A stretch of DNA of 64,000 bases from Blastococcus sp. TF02-8 (GTDB lineage: Bacteria; Actinomycetota; Actinomycetes; Mycobacteriales; Geodermatophilaceae). This document shows, piece after piece, positions 25,766-34,497 of the stretch. The stretch's first letter is position 1. Every line of letters starts with the position of its first letter. Position numbers and translations under genes: made by a program. The stretch is from contig NZ_QOHK01000005.1 of assembly GCF_003319175.1 (NCBI RefSeq), positions 248,001-312,000 on the forward strand. Direction: 5' to 3'. Under the pieces are notes generated by a model. It worked only from the letters and a program-made list of their open reading frames with translations, was not told the origin of the DNA and searched no databases.

Positions 25766-26860
25766 ATGACGGCGACGGCGGGCAGCGGCACCCGCTCCCG
25801 GCCCGGGGAGCCCTCGGCGTCTCCGCGGCGTCGTCGGCCGGGGCTGGTCCTGGCCGGGAGCGGGGCGGCGCTGGTGCTCGCCGTCCTGGCCGGGGTGTGG
25901 GTGGGCGCGCTGCCGCTCGCCCCCGGCGCCGTCGTCGCGACCCTGCTCGACCGTCTGCTGGGGCCGCTGGGCATCGACGTGCCCGGCGGCCTCAGCGGCA
26001 CCCAGGAGGCGGTGCTGCTGGAGCTCCGCCTCCCCCGCGTCCTGCTGGCCGCGCTCGTCGGCGGCGGCCTCGCCGTCGCCGGCGCCGCCTACCAGGGCGT
26101 CTTCCGCAACCCGCTGGCCGACCCCTACCTGCTCGGTGCGGCCGCCGGTGCCGGCCTGGGCGCGACCCTGGTCATCGCCTACTCCCCCGTCCAGTCCATC
26201 GGGCCGGTCGGCATCGTCCCGCTGGCCGCGTTCGCCGGCGCGCTGCTGGGCGTGGGGTGCGCGCTGGTCCTCGGCGCGGTCACCGGCGGCTCGCACGGCC
26301 CGACCCTGCTGCTCGCGGGCATCGCCGTCGCCGCCTTCCTCTCCGCCGGTCAGACCCTGGTGCAGCAGCGGAACACCGACGACCTGCGCGAGATCTACGG
26401 CTGGCTGCTCGGGCAGCTCGGCAAGGCGCAGTGGTCCGACGTCCTGATGGTGCTGCCCTACCTCGGGATCGCCTGCGGGGTGCTGATGCTGTGCGGACGG
26501 GCGCTCGACGTGCTCGCGGTGGGTGACGACGAGGCCTCCTCCCTGGGCGTGCACCCCGGCCGGCTCCGGCTGCTGGTCATCGTGGCCGCCTCGCTGGCCA
26601 CCGCGTCCGCGGTCGCCGTGAGCGGGCTGATCGGCTTCGTGGGGCTGGTGGTCCCGCACATCGCCCGCCGCTTCGTCGGCGGCTCCAACGCCCGCCTCCT
26701 GCCGGTGTCGCTGCTGATCGGCGGTGCCTTCCTCGTCCTGGCCGACATCGTGGCCCGGGTGGTCATCGCCCCCGCCGAGCTGCCGATCGGTGTGGTCACC
26801 GCGTTCGTCGGCGCCCCGTTCTTCGCCGGGCTGCTGTGGATCGGGGCGCGGCACCGGTGA
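25766..26860 (+). CDS. btuC: BtuC-like (FecCD family) ABC transporter permease
   Basis: A 364-residue membrane protein with about ten membrane segments and FecCD signatures: LRLPRVLLAALVGGGLAVAGAAYQGVFRNPLADPYLLG and, near the C-terminus, SGLIGFVGLVVPHIARRFVG with the coupling helix. It forms the channel for cobalamin entry with the BtuF-like protein and the ATPase. The basic N-terminal 30 residues are probably cytosolic. Its stop overlaps the GTG of the ATPase gene (GTGA at 26857-26860). Confidence 0.9.
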   Translation: MTATAGSGTRSRPGEPSASPRRRRPGLVLAGSGAALVLAVLAGVWVGALPLAPGAVVATLLDRLLGPLGIDVPGGLSGTQEAVLLELRLPRVLLAALVGGGLAVAGAAYQGVFRNPLADPYLLGAAAGAGLGATLVIAYSPVQSIGPVGIVPLAAFAGALLGVGCALVLGAVTGGSHGPTLLLAGIAVAAFLSAGQTLVQQRNTDDLREIYGWLLGQLGKAQWSDVLMVLPYLGIACGVLMLCGRALDVLAVGDDEASSLGVHPGRLRLLVIVAASLATASAVAVSGLIGFVGLVVPHIARRFVGGSNARLLPVSLLIGGAFLVLADIVARVVIAPAELPIGVVTAFVGAPFFAGLLWIGARHR

Positions 26861-27669
26861 GCCGGCGCATCGCGGAGGCACCCGCGACCGGCGCCCGCGT
26901 CGAGGTCGTGGGGCTCTCGGCCGCCTACGGCCGGCGGCCGGTGCTCCACTCGGTCCGGCTGACCGTCGAGCCGGGCGGGTGGCTGGCGATCATCGGCCCC
27001 AACGGCTCCGGCAAGTCCACCCTGCTGCGCTCGGTGCTGGGCGTCCTCCACCACCAGGGGCAGGTCCGCATCGACGGGGTGCCGACCACCGGCATGCCGC
27101 GCCGGGAACGGGCACGGTCGCTGGCCTACGCCCCGCAGATCCCGGTCCTGCCGGAGGGCGTGACGACGGCGGACTACGTGACGCTGGGTCGCACGCCGCA
27201 CCGCCCGCTGCTGGCCGCGCCGCGCGCGGTGGACCGTCGGGTGGTGGCGGACGTGATGGCCCGCCTCGGGCTGGAGACGCTGGCCGACCGGCAGCTGGCC
27301 ACGCTGTCCGGCGGCGAGCAGCAGCGGGCCGTCCTCGCGCGGGCGCTCGCCCAGCAGCCCCGGGTGCTGCTCCTCGACGAGCCCACCGCCTCGCTGGACC
27401 TCGGTCACGCGCAGCAGGTCCTCGACCTCGTCGACCGGCTGCGCCGGCAGGACGGGCTCACCGTGGTGAGCACGCTGCACGACCTCACCCTCGCCGGCCA
27501 GTACGCCGACCGACTCGCACTGCTCTCCGACGGGCGGATCGCCGCCGAGGGCCCTCCGGCCGAGGTGCTCACCGCCGAGGCGCTGAGCGCGCACTACGGT
27601 GCCCGCGCCCAGGTGCTTCCCGGTCCGCACGGCCCCGCGGTCCTGCCGGTGCGCGCCGACGACTCCTAG
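26857..27669 (+). CDS. btuD: BtuD-like ABC transporter ATPase
   Basis: The 270-residue nucleotide-binding subunit has Walker A GPNGSGKST (about 48-56), the signature LSGGEQQRAVLARAL (about 148-162) and Walker B VLLLDEPTASLDL (about 169-181), followed by the H-loop TLHDLTLA. The FepC/BtuD-type Q-loop segment YAPQIPVLPEGVTTADYVTLGR is also present. It completes the riboswitch-controlled uptake operon. Its last bases (ctag) are shared with the convergent 5-oxoprolinase gene, so the two stops overlap on opposite strands. Confidence 0.9.
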   Translation: MSRRIAEAPATGARVEVVGLSAAYGRRPVLHSVRLTVEPGGWLAIIGPNGSGKSTLLRSVLGVLHHQGQVRIDGVPTTGMPRRERARSLAYAPQIPVLPEGVTTADYVTLGRTPHRPLLAAPRAVDRRVVADVMARLGLETLADRQLATLSGGEQQRAVLARALAQQPRVLLLDEPTASLDLGHAQQVLDLVDRLRRQDGLTVVSTLHDLTLAGQYADRLALLSDGRIAAEGPPAEVLTAEALSAHYGARAQVLPGPHGPAVLPVRADDS

Positions 27670-28535
27670 CGCCCGGTCCGGCCGGGGGACACGGGCCGGA
27701 ACCGGAGCCCGTCGCCGGGCCGCAGCTGAGCGGCCGCCGGCAGGTCGTCGGTGACCACGACGGCGAGCACCGGGTAGCCACCCGTCACCGGGTGGTCGGC
27801 GAGGAAGAGGACGGGCGCGCCGTCGGGCGGCACCTGCACGGCCCCGGGCACCAGCCCCTCGCTGGGCAGCTCGTCGGACCGGGCCCGCTCCAGCGCGGGA
27901 CCGGACAGCCGCAACCCCACCCGGTCGCTCGCCGTCCCGACCGTCCACTCCGCCGACACCAGCACGCGCCAGGCGGTCGGCGTCAGCCGGTCCCGCCGCG
28001 GCCCGGGCAGCACGCGCAGCACCGGTGCGGCGACCGGCGGCGCGACGGGCGCGACGTCCACCAGCGGCTGCGCCTCCCCCGGCGGGCCCAGCGGGAGCCG
28101 GTCCCCGGCGCGCAGCGGGGCCGGGCCGAGACCGGAGAGGGTGTCGGTGCTGCGGGAGCCGAGCACCGGCGGGACGTCGATGCCACCGCGCACGGCCAGG
28201 TAGCTGCGCAGGCCCACCGCGGGGGTGCCGAGGGCGAGCTCGGCCCCGGCGGGCAGCGGGAACGGAGCGTTCCAGGGGACGGGCCGCCCGTCGACCAGCG
28301 CGGCCGCGGGCGCTCCCGTGAGCGCCACCAGGAGAGCCCGGCCGGCCCGCACCCGCAGGCCTCCGGCCGTCGTCTCCAGGACGGCCGCGCCGGGATCGTT
28401 GCCGACCAGCCGGCCGGCCAGCGCCGCCGAGGCGCGGTCGGCGGCGCCGGACCGGGTCACCCCGATCGCGGCCCAGCCCGGGCGGCCGGCGTCCTGCACC
28501 GTGGTGAGCGGCCCCGGGGCCAGCACCTCGAGCAC
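27666..28535 (-). CDS. pxpC: 5-oxoprolinase subunit PxpC (KipA-like carboxyltransferase-fold)
   Basis: This 289-residue protein belongs to the biotin-dependent carboxyltransferase-like family, starting with LEVLAPGPLTTVQDAGRPGWAAIGVTRSGAAD, the family signature. With PxpB and PxpA it hydrolyses 5-oxoproline (pyroglutamate) to glutamate using ATP. Later segments such as LRSYLAVRGGIDVPPVLGSRSTDTLSGLG also fit. The GTG start follows the pxpB stop directly. The pxpA subunit is encoded 3.8 kb away at 32358 in the same orientation. Confidence 0.9.
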   Translation of the reverse strand: MLEVLAPGPLTTVQDAGRPGWAAIGVTRSGAADRASAALAGRLVGNDPGAAVLETTAGGLRVRAGRALLVALTGAPAAALVDGRPVPWNAPFPLPAGAELALGTPAVGLRSYLAVRGGIDVPPVLGSRSTDTLSGLGPAPLRAGDRLPLGPPGEAQPLVDVAPVAPPVAAPVLRVLPGPRRDRLTPTAWRVLVSAEWTVGTASDRVGLRLSGPALERARSDELPSEGLVPGAVQVPPDGAPVLFLADHPVTGGYPVLAVVVTDDLPAAAQLRPGDGLRFRPVSPGRTGR

Positions 28536-29168
28536 TCAGCCCACCGCCCGCAGCCGGACGACGGTCCCGGGGACGAGCAGCGCCGGCGGGTCGCGGTCGA
28601 CGTCGAAGAGCACGACGTCGGTGCGGCCGACCAGCTGCCAGCCCCCCGGCGAGGCACGCGGGTAGATGCCCGCGTAGGGGCCGGCCAGGCCGACGGCGCC
28701 GGCCGGGACCCGGGTCCGCGGCGTCGCCCGCCGCGGCACCTGCAGCTCCTCGGGCAGCCCGGTGAGGTAGCCGAACCCGGGCGCGAACCCGGCGAAGGCG
28801 ACCGTGAAGCGGATCGTCGCCAGGCGCTCCACGAGGTCGGCCACGGTGCGGTCGGTGAGCGCGGCGACATCGGCGAGGTCGGGACCGTCGAACACCACCG
28901 GGACGTCGACGACGGCGGGGCGCACCGCCTCCGCGATCCCGGTCGGGCGGAGCGCCCGCAGCACGGCCAGGTCGTGCTCGGTGGGGGGCCGGTCCAGCAC
29001 CACGAGCAGCGTGCGGGCCGCCGGGACGAGATCCACCTGCCCGGGCAGCGGTGCCGACGCCAGCGCCTCGCGCAGACCCGGGACGATGGACGCATCCGCG
29101 TCGAGGAGGACGGCACGGTCGCCGTAGGCGACAGCCCGCTCCACTCCCACCGGCCCATGATCGGGCAC
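28536..29168 (-). CDS. pxpB: 5-oxoprolinase subunit PxpB (KipI-like)
   Basis: The 210-residue protein matches the KipI/PxpB cyclophilin-like domain: DRAVLLDADAS near the N-terminus, then the strongly conserved FAGFAPGFGYLTGLPEEL, RATPRTRVPAGAVGLAG, GIYPRASPGGWQLVGRT and LFDVDRDPPALLVPGTVVRL. It works with PxpC and PxpA in ATP-dependent 5-oxoproline cleavage. Its start region is a little uncertain (GTG at 29168). It is divergent from the PP2C phosphatase gene, with only 65 bp between. Confidence 0.9.
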   Translation of the reverse strand: MPDHGPVGVERAVAYGDRAVLLDADASIVPGLREALASAPLPGQVDLVPAARTLLVVLDRPPTEHDLAVLRALRPTGIAEAVRPAVVDVPVVFDGPDLADVAALTDRTVADLVERLATIRFTVAFAGFAPGFGYLTGLPEELQVPRRATPRTRVPAGAVGLAGPYAGIYPRASPGGWQLVGRTDVVLFDVDRDPPALLVPGTVVRLRAVG

Positions 29169-29233
29169 TCCTCACCCGACCGCGTGACCGGCGCCCCCGT
29201 CCCGGTGTCCTGGTCGGCCGACCCGGCCGGCGG

Positions 29234-30460
29234 ATGGAATGCTCGGCTGTCGTGACTCCGCCGATCCCCGACGGGCAGGACCCGATGCGCGCCCTGCTGC
29301 GGGCGTCCCACCACCTGCGCGCCGACCAGCTCGGCACCGCCGTCCTGCGCACGGCACCCCGGCTGGACGGCGTCCGGCTCGCCGTCGTGTACGTCGTCGA
29401 CTACGAGCAGCAGTCCCTGGTTCCGCTCGGCGGTGAGGGCGTCCCCGCCCGCGAGCCGCTGGACGTCGACGAGTCCACCGGTGGCGGCGCCTTCCGGCGG
29501 GTGGCTCCGGTCAGCTCCCGCGCCTCGGACGGCGCCGTCACGCTCTGGATGCCGTTGCTCGACGGTGCCGAGCGCCTGGGCGTGCTCGAGCTGGTCTTCG
29601 ACGGGGACGCCCCGGAGGGGGCGGACGAGGCGATCCGGGCCTATGCGGCGCTGGTGGCCGAGCTGTGCGTGACGCGCGACGAGTACAGCGACGTGCTCAC
29701 CCGCCTGCGCCGCAACCGCCCCATGACCATCGCGGCGGAGATCCAGTGGGAGCTGGTCCCTCCCCTGACCTTCGGCACCGATCGCATCGTCATCGCGGCG
29801 GCGTTGGAGCCCTCGTACGAGATCGGCGGCGACACCTTCGACTACGCCGTCAACGGCGAGCTGGCCGACCTCATGGTGCTCGACGCGGTCGGGCACGGAC
29901 TGCCCGCCGCGCTGCTGGCGACGGTCGCGGTCGGCGCCTACCGCTCCGGTCGCCGGGCGGAGCTCTCCCTGACCGACATCTCTGCCCGCATGAACCGGGC
30001 GATCGAGGAGCAGTTCACCGCCAGCCGGTTCGCCACGGCGTTGCTGGTCCGGCTCGACCTGGCCGGCGGGACGCTCCACTGGGTCAACGCGGGGCATCCC
30101 GCTCCGCTCGTCGTGCGCGACGGTGCGCTGCTGCCGCCGCATCCGTGCCGGTCCTCGCTCCCCCTGGGACTGCAACCGGGTCCGGCGCAGGAGTGCTCGG
30201 TGCAGCTCCGCCCCGGGGACCGGGTCCTGCTCTACACCGACGGGATCGTCGAGGCCCGCTCACCCGGCGGCGAGTTCTTCGGCGAGGACCGGTTGGCCGA
30301 CTTCGTCGTGCGGGCCGAGGCGGCCGGTGATCCGCCGCCGGAGACCCTCCGCAGGCTGATGCGCAGCGTGCTCGACCACCAGGCCGGGCAGCTGCAGGAC
30401 GACGCGTCGATCGTGCTGGTCGAGTGGCGCACCGGCCGCGAGGAGCAGATGCGACTGTGA
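29234..30460 (+). CDS. GAF-like domain plus PP2C (SpoIIE-type) Ser/Thr phosphatase
   Basis: A 408-residue regulator. The N-terminal half (about 15-150) looks like a GAF sensor; the C-terminal half (about 180-405) is a SpoIIE/RsbU-type PP2C phosphatase with the metal-binding IGGDTFDY (about 197-204), LDAVGHGLPAALLA, and YTDGIVEARSPGGEFFGEDRL. The expected Asp of GGD and D of YTDGI are kept. Such enzymes dephosphorylate anti-anti-sigma factors; none of these partners is encoded beside it. Start uncertain: ATG at 29234 or GTG at 29252. It is coupled to the next gene by a GTGA overlap. Confidence 0.85.
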   Translation: MECSAVVTPPIPDGQDPMRALLRASHHLRADQLGTAVLRTAPRLDGVRLAVVYVVDYEQQSLVPLGGEGVPAREPLDVDESTGGGAFRRVAPVSSRASDGAVTLWMPLLDGAERLGVLELVFDGDAPEGADEAIRAYAALVAELCVTRDEYSDVLTRLRRNRPMTIAAEIQWELVPPLTFGTDRIVIAAALEPSYEIGGDTFDYAVNGELADLMVLDAVGHGLPAALLATVAVGAYRSGRRAELSLTDISARMNRAIEEQFTASRFATALLVRLDLAGGTLHWVNAGHPAPLVVRDGALLPPHPCRSSLPLGLQPGPAQECSVQLRPGDRVLLYTDGIVEARSPGGEFFGEDRLADFVVRAEAAGDPPPETLRRLMRSVLDHQAGQLQDDASIVLVEWRTGREEQMRL

Positions 30461-31566
30461 GCGCGCAGGACGTCCCGCTGGAGGAGGGGCACGACGTGGC
30501 CCAGGCTGTCGCACCGGTCGTCGTCGTGGGGCTGGTGGCCGCGCCCGGAGCCCCCGCCGAGCTGGCGCAGGGACTGGCCGGGGAACTGGTGTCGGAGCTC
30601 GGGAACCGGCACCCCGAGGTCACCTGGCAGGTCCAGACGGTCGAGGACGGGCTGGTCCAGCCGCCCGCCGACGACGCCGAGCTGGTCGCCGCCACGCGCG
30701 AGCGGCTGCTCTCCGCCGACTGGGACCTGGCCCTGTGCGTCACCGACGTCCCGCTGGAGGTGGCCCGCCGCCCCGTCGTCGCCCACGCCAGCCCCCTCCA
30801 CGGGGTCGGCGTGCTCTCGGTGCCGGCGCTCGGCGCGGTGGGGCGCCGTCGCCGGGCCGTGGAGACGGCGGTCGGCCTGGTGCAGGCCCTGGTCAGCGAC
30901 GGCGACGACGACCCCGACGACCCCGACGACCGGGCCGATCTCGGCCGCCGGCTGCGGCAGCTGGCCACCGACCCGGCCGAATCCGAGGAGGGCGTCCGGT
31001 TCACCGCGCGGGTGCTCTCCGGCAACCTGCGGCTGCTCAGCGGGATGGTGCGCGCCAACCGGCCGTGGCGGCTGGCGGTGCGGCTCTCCCGCGCGCTGAC
31101 CGCGGCCATCGCGGCAGGCGTCTTCGCGCTGGTGACCGCCGACATCTGGCGGCTGGCCGACGCCTTCGGCTGGCTGCGGCTGCTGCTGGTCGGCATCGGC
31201 TCGGTGGTGGCCATCGCCGTCACGCTGATCGTCGGCGCCGACATGTGGGAGCGGCCGCGCTCGCGGCGGGTCCGCAAGCAGGTCGTGCTGTTCAACATCG
31301 CGACCGCCGCGACGGTGACCATCGGCGTGCTGTCGCTGTACCTGGCGTTGTTCGTGCTCGCGCTGCTCGGCGGGCTGTTCCTGGTCGTCGAGCCGCTGTT
31401 CAGCGACGGCCTGGGGCATCCGGCGCACTTCTCCGACTACCTGGAGCTGGCCTGGCTGACCTGTTCGCTGGCCACCGTCGGTGGGGCGCTGGGGGCCGGT
31501 CTGGAGAGCGACGAGACGGTGCGCGAGGCGGCCTACACCTACCGCCCAGGGCGCACCGACCCCTGA
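30457..31566 (+). CDS. membrane protein of unknown function with soluble N-terminal domain
   Basis: I do not recognise a named family. The 369-residue product has an N-terminal soluble alpha/beta region (about 1-165; LALCVTDVPLEVARRPVVAHASPLHGVGVLSVPALGAV) with a very acidic stretch (DGDDDPDDPDDRAD), then four membrane segments from about residue 205 to 345. Similar proteins are widespread in actinobacteria as hypothetical membrane proteins, from memory. The GTG overlaps the stop of the PP2C gene with gaggag upstream, which makes it a likely partner or target of that phosphatase. Confidence 0.75.
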   Translation: MSAQDVPLEEGHDVAQAVAPVVVVGLVAAPGAPAELAQGLAGELVSELGNRHPEVTWQVQTVEDGLVQPPADDAELVAATRERLLSADWDLALCVTDVPLEVARRPVVAHASPLHGVGVLSVPALGAVGRRRRAVETAVGLVQALVSDGDDDPDDPDDRADLGRRLRQLATDPAESEEGVRFTARVLSGNLRLLSGMVRANRPWRLAVRLSRALTAAIAAGVFALVTADIWRLADAFGWLRLLLVGIGSVVAIAVTLIVGADMWERPRSRRVRKQVVLFNIATAATVTIGVLSLYLALFVLALLGGLFLVVEPLFSDGLGHPAHFSDYLELAWLTCSLATVGGALGAGLESDETVREAAYTYRPGRTDP

Positions 31567-31624
31567 TCGGGCAGCTGGTGATGCCCCGACATGTGGTGCG
31601 CGATCGGACGCGGGACACTCGGGT

Positions 31625-32353
31625 GTGAGCATCGCCGACCGTTTCACCGCTGCCCTGGCGGAGGTGTCCGGCGCCGGACCGGCCGAGCCCGAGCTGCTCC
31701 CGGCGCGGCTGAGCCGCGCCGCCGCCTCGGCGCTGGGCACCGACGCTGCCGGCATCGGCATGGTCGACGAGTTCGGCAGGTGGCTCCCGCTGGGCGCCAG
31801 CGAGGACGTGGCCGGCACCGCCGAGCGGATGCAGTTCACCGCCGGCCAGGGGCCGTGCACCACCTGCCGGGTCGAGGGGCAGCCGGTGCTCGCCGTCCAG
31901 GAGGAGCTGCAGCGCCGGTGGCCGGTGTTCACCCGGCTCCTGGAGTCGAGGACGCCGTTCCGGGCCGTGCTCGCGCTCCCGCTGGGTCCGGCCCCGTGGG
32001 GGCGGGGCGCGATGGACCTCTACCTCCGCGACGGAGCGGCGCTGGCGGGCGTGGACGTGTTCGCCGCGACCGCGGTCGGCGACCTGGTCAGCGCGGCGCT
32101 GAGCGACGCGACCGTCTGGGGCTCCTGGGCGGCCGACGGACGGCCCGCCTGGCGCGCAGGCCCCACCGCGCGGGAGCGGGCTCGCGTCTGGGAGGCGATG
32201 GGCCGGGTGGGCATGGACCTCGACGTGCCCGCCGAGGAGGCACTGGCGCTGCTGCGCGCGGACGCCACGGCGGCCGGGCGCACCGTCGAGGAGGTCGCCG
32301 CCGACGTGCTGGAGGGCCGGCGGGGCGCGGCCGACCTGCGCGCCGGGCGCTGA
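31625..32353 (+). CDS. GAF and ANTAR-like domain regulator
   Basis: The 242-residue protein has a GAF domain (about 5-145, ASALGTDAAGIGMVDEFGRWLPLG and FTAGQGPCTTCRVEGQPVLA) and a C-terminal helical ANTAR-like domain (about 185-235) with the pattern RVWEAMGRVGMDLDVPAEEALALLRADATAAGRTVEEVAADVL. ANTAR proteins bind tandem RNA hairpins and prevent termination; GAF senses a small ligand or light. No two-hairpin ANTAR target is obvious nearby. GTG start at 31625; promoter not assigned. Confidence 0.78.
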   Translation: MSIADRFTAALAEVSGAGPAEPELLPARLSRAAASALGTDAAGIGMVDEFGRWLPLGASEDVAGTAERMQFTAGQGPCTTCRVEGQPVLAVQEELQRRWPVFTRLLESRTPFRAVLALPLGPAPWGRGAMDLYLRDGAALAGVDVFAATAVGDLVSAALSDATVWGSWAADGRPAWRAGPTARERARVWEAMGRVGMDLDVPAEEALALLRADATAAGRTVEEVAADVLEGRRGAADLRAGR

Positions 32354-32357
32354 CCGC

Positions 32358-33119
32358 TCAGCGGGCGAAGGGCCTCACGTCGATCCCGGCCCCCGCCAGG
32401 GCTCCCCGCACCGAGCGCGCCAGCTCGACCGCACCCGGGGTGTCACCGTGCACGCACACCGATCCGACGGTCATCGGCACGGTGCTGCCGTCGACGGCCA
32501 CGACCGTCCCCTCGGCCGCCATCCGCACCGCCCGGCGGGCGACCTCCGCAGGGTCGTGCACCAGCGCGCCGGGGTCGCTGCGCGGCACGAGCGTGCCCTC
32601 GGCGGTGTAGCCGCGATCGGCGAAACCCTCCGCCACCGTCCGCAGCCCCGCGTCGGTCGCCTCGCGCAGCAGCACCGAACCGGGGAGACCCAGCACGGGG
32701 AGCGCCGGGTCGTACGCCCGCACGGCCTCGACGACCGCGCGCGCCTGCCGCTCGTGGTGCACGACCGCGTTGTAGAGCGCCCCGTGCGGCTTCACGTAGG
32801 AGACCCGGCCCCCGGCGGCCCGCGCCATGCCGTCGAGCGCGCCCAGCTGGTAGAGCACGTCGGCACCCAGCTCCGCCGGGGCGACGTCGATGAAGCGGCG
32901 TCCGAACCCGGCGAGGTCCCGGTAGGAGACCTGCGCCCCGACGGCGACACCGGCTGCGACGGCGGCCGTGGTGACGCGTCGCATCGTGAGCGGGTCGCCG
33001 GCGTGGAAGCCGCACGCGACGTTGGCGCTGGTCACCACCTGCAGCAGGGCCTCGTCGTCGCCGAGCCGCCACACCCCGAAGCCCTCACCGAGGTCGGCGT
33101 TCAGGTCGATGCTGGTCAC
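32358..33119 (-). CDS. pxpA: 5-oxoprolinase subunit PxpA (LamB/YcsF family)
   Basis: A 253-residue LamB/YcsF protein with the hallmark start [15 protein letters not shown], the metal-site segment [31 protein letters not shown] and [10 protein letters not shown]. It is the third 5-oxoprolinase subunit. In most genomes pxpA lies next to pxpBC; here three signalling genes on the opposite strand separate it from pxpB by 3.2 kb. The GTG at 33119 was chosen because the homology begins there. Its stop and that of the GAF-ANTAR gene face each other across 4 nt. Confidence 0.92.
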   Translation of the reverse strand: MTSIDLNADLGEGFGVWRLGDDEALLQVVTSANVACGFHAGDPLTMRRVTTAAVAAGVAVGAQVSYRDLAGFGRRFIDVAPAELGADVLYQLGALDGMARAAGGRVSYVKPHGALYNAVVHHERQARAVVEAVRAYDPALPVLGLPGSVLLREATDAGLRTVAEGFADRGYTAEGTLVPRSDPGALVHDPAEVARRAVRMAAEGTVVAVDGSTVPMTVGSVCVHGDTPGAVELARSVRGALAGAGIDVRPFAR

Positions 33120-33179
33120 CGGCGCATCCTCGCACCGGACGGCCCGGCGCCCCACCGTGCGGCGAGGCGCCGGCTCGCC

Positions 33180-34364
33180 TCAGAGCTCGGGCTTGAGCTG
33201 CACCTTCACCACGCCGTCCTCCTTCTTCTGGAACTTGGCGTACATCTCCGGCGCCTGCGAGAGCGGCACCCGGTGCGTGGCGAAGGTGTCCACGCCGAGC
33301 GGGTCGGCGTCGGTGAGCAGCGGCATGATGTCCGGGATCCAGCGCTTGATGTTGCACTGGCCCATGCGCAGCTGGATCTGCTTGTCGAACATGGTCATCA
33401 GCGGCATCGGGTCCGCGGCGCCGCCGTAGACGCCGGACAGCGAGATCGTGCCGCCGCGCCGCACGATGTCGATCGCGGAGTACAGCGCGTTCAGCCGGTC
33501 GACGCCCGCGTGCTCCATGAGCGGCGCGGAGACCGCCTTCGGCAGCAGACCGGCGGCCTTCTGCACGAAGCTCGTGGCCGGCGACCCGTGGGCCTCCATG
33601 CCGACGGCGTCCAGCACCGAGTCCGGGCCGCGGCCACCGGTCAGATCGCGGATGGCGTCACCGATCGACTCGGCCTCGCCCAGGTCCACCACCTCGACGC
33701 CGCGGGCGCGCACCCGCTCCAGGCGCTCGGGTACCAGGTCGACGCCGATCACGCGGTAGCCCTTGTGCTGCGCGATGCGGCAGGCGAAGTCACCGATGGG
33801 TCCCAGGCCCAGGACGACGAGCGTCCCGCCCTCGGGCACCGCGGCGTACTCCACGCCCTGCCAGGCGGTGGGCAGGATGTCCGAGAGGTAGGCGAACCGG
33901 TCGTCGGGCGGCCCGTCGGGCAGCGGGATGTGGGTGAACTGGGCCTGCGGCACCCGCAGGTACTCGGCCTGGCCGCCCGCCACCTGGCCGTAGAGCTTGG
34001 AGAAGCCGAACAGCGCGGCACCGGTGCCGTGCTCGCGCACCTGGGTCGTCTCGCACTGGGTGTACAGCTGCTGCTGGCACATCCAGCAGTGCCCGCAGGA
34101 GATCTGGAAGGGGATCGAGACGCGGTCGCCGACCTTCAGGCCCGTCACCGCCGACCCGACCTCCACGACCTGGCCCATGTTCTCGTGGCCGAGGATGTCG
34201 CCCACTCCCATGAACGGCGACAGGGGCTCGTACAGGTGCAGGTCCGAGCCGCAGATGTTCGACGTCGTCACGCGGATCACCGCGTCCGTGGGCTCCTGCA
34301 CGAACGGGTCGGGGACCTCCTCGACCCGTACGTCACGCTGTCCGTGCCAGGTCACTGCCTTCAT
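33180..34364 (-). CDS. zinc-dependent alcohol/formaldehyde dehydrogenase-like enzyme
   Basis: The 394-residue protein is a zinc MDR dehydrogenase. Catalytic zinc ligands fit NICGSDLHLY (Cys near residue 38) and GHENMG (His-Glu near 60); the structural zinc loop is CGHCWMCQQQLYTQC. The NAD site is VLGLGPIGDFACRIAQ (about 185-200). The layout and C-terminus resemble glutathione-independent formaldehyde dehydrogenases and the related aldehyde-dismutase-like group in actinobacteria. Substrate not certain. Gggag lies ahead of the ATG, and the gene is divergent from the photoproduct-lyase-like gene. Confidence 0.85.
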   Translation of the reverse strand: MKAVTWHGQRDVRVEEVPDPFVQEPTDAVIRVTTSNICGSDLHLYEPLSPFMGVGDILGHENMGQVVEVGSAVTGLKVGDRVSIPFQISCGHCWMCQQQLYTQCETTQVREHGTGAALFGFSKLYGQVAGGQAEYLRVPQAQFTHIPLPDGPPDDRFAYLSDILPTAWQGVEYAAVPEGGTLVVLGLGPIGDFACRIAQHKGYRVIGVDLVPERLERVRARGVEVVDLGEAESIGDAIRDLTGGRGPDSVLDAVGMEAHGSPATSFVQKAAGLLPKAVSAPLMEHAGVDRLNALYSAIDIVRRGGTISLSGVYGGAADPMPLMTMFDKQIQLRMGQCNIKRWIPDIMPLLTDADPLGVDTFATHRVPLSQAPEMYAKFQKKEDGVVKVQLKPEL

Positions 34365-34497
34365 GGGACTCCCGTCGTTGGGCACCCCGTCCTGGGTGCC
34401 GCTCCGTCCCGGGGTGCCCGGGGGGCACGGTGTGCAACCGCAGGTCCGACGCGCGCCGGGCCGGAATGACCGCCGGGGCGAGGGCGCTGCACCGGGT

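Noticed and set aside
24585-27669. Siderophore uptake operon
   Set aside because: The proteins could fit iron or B12 uptake by fold alone, but the cobalamin riboswitch decides for B12.
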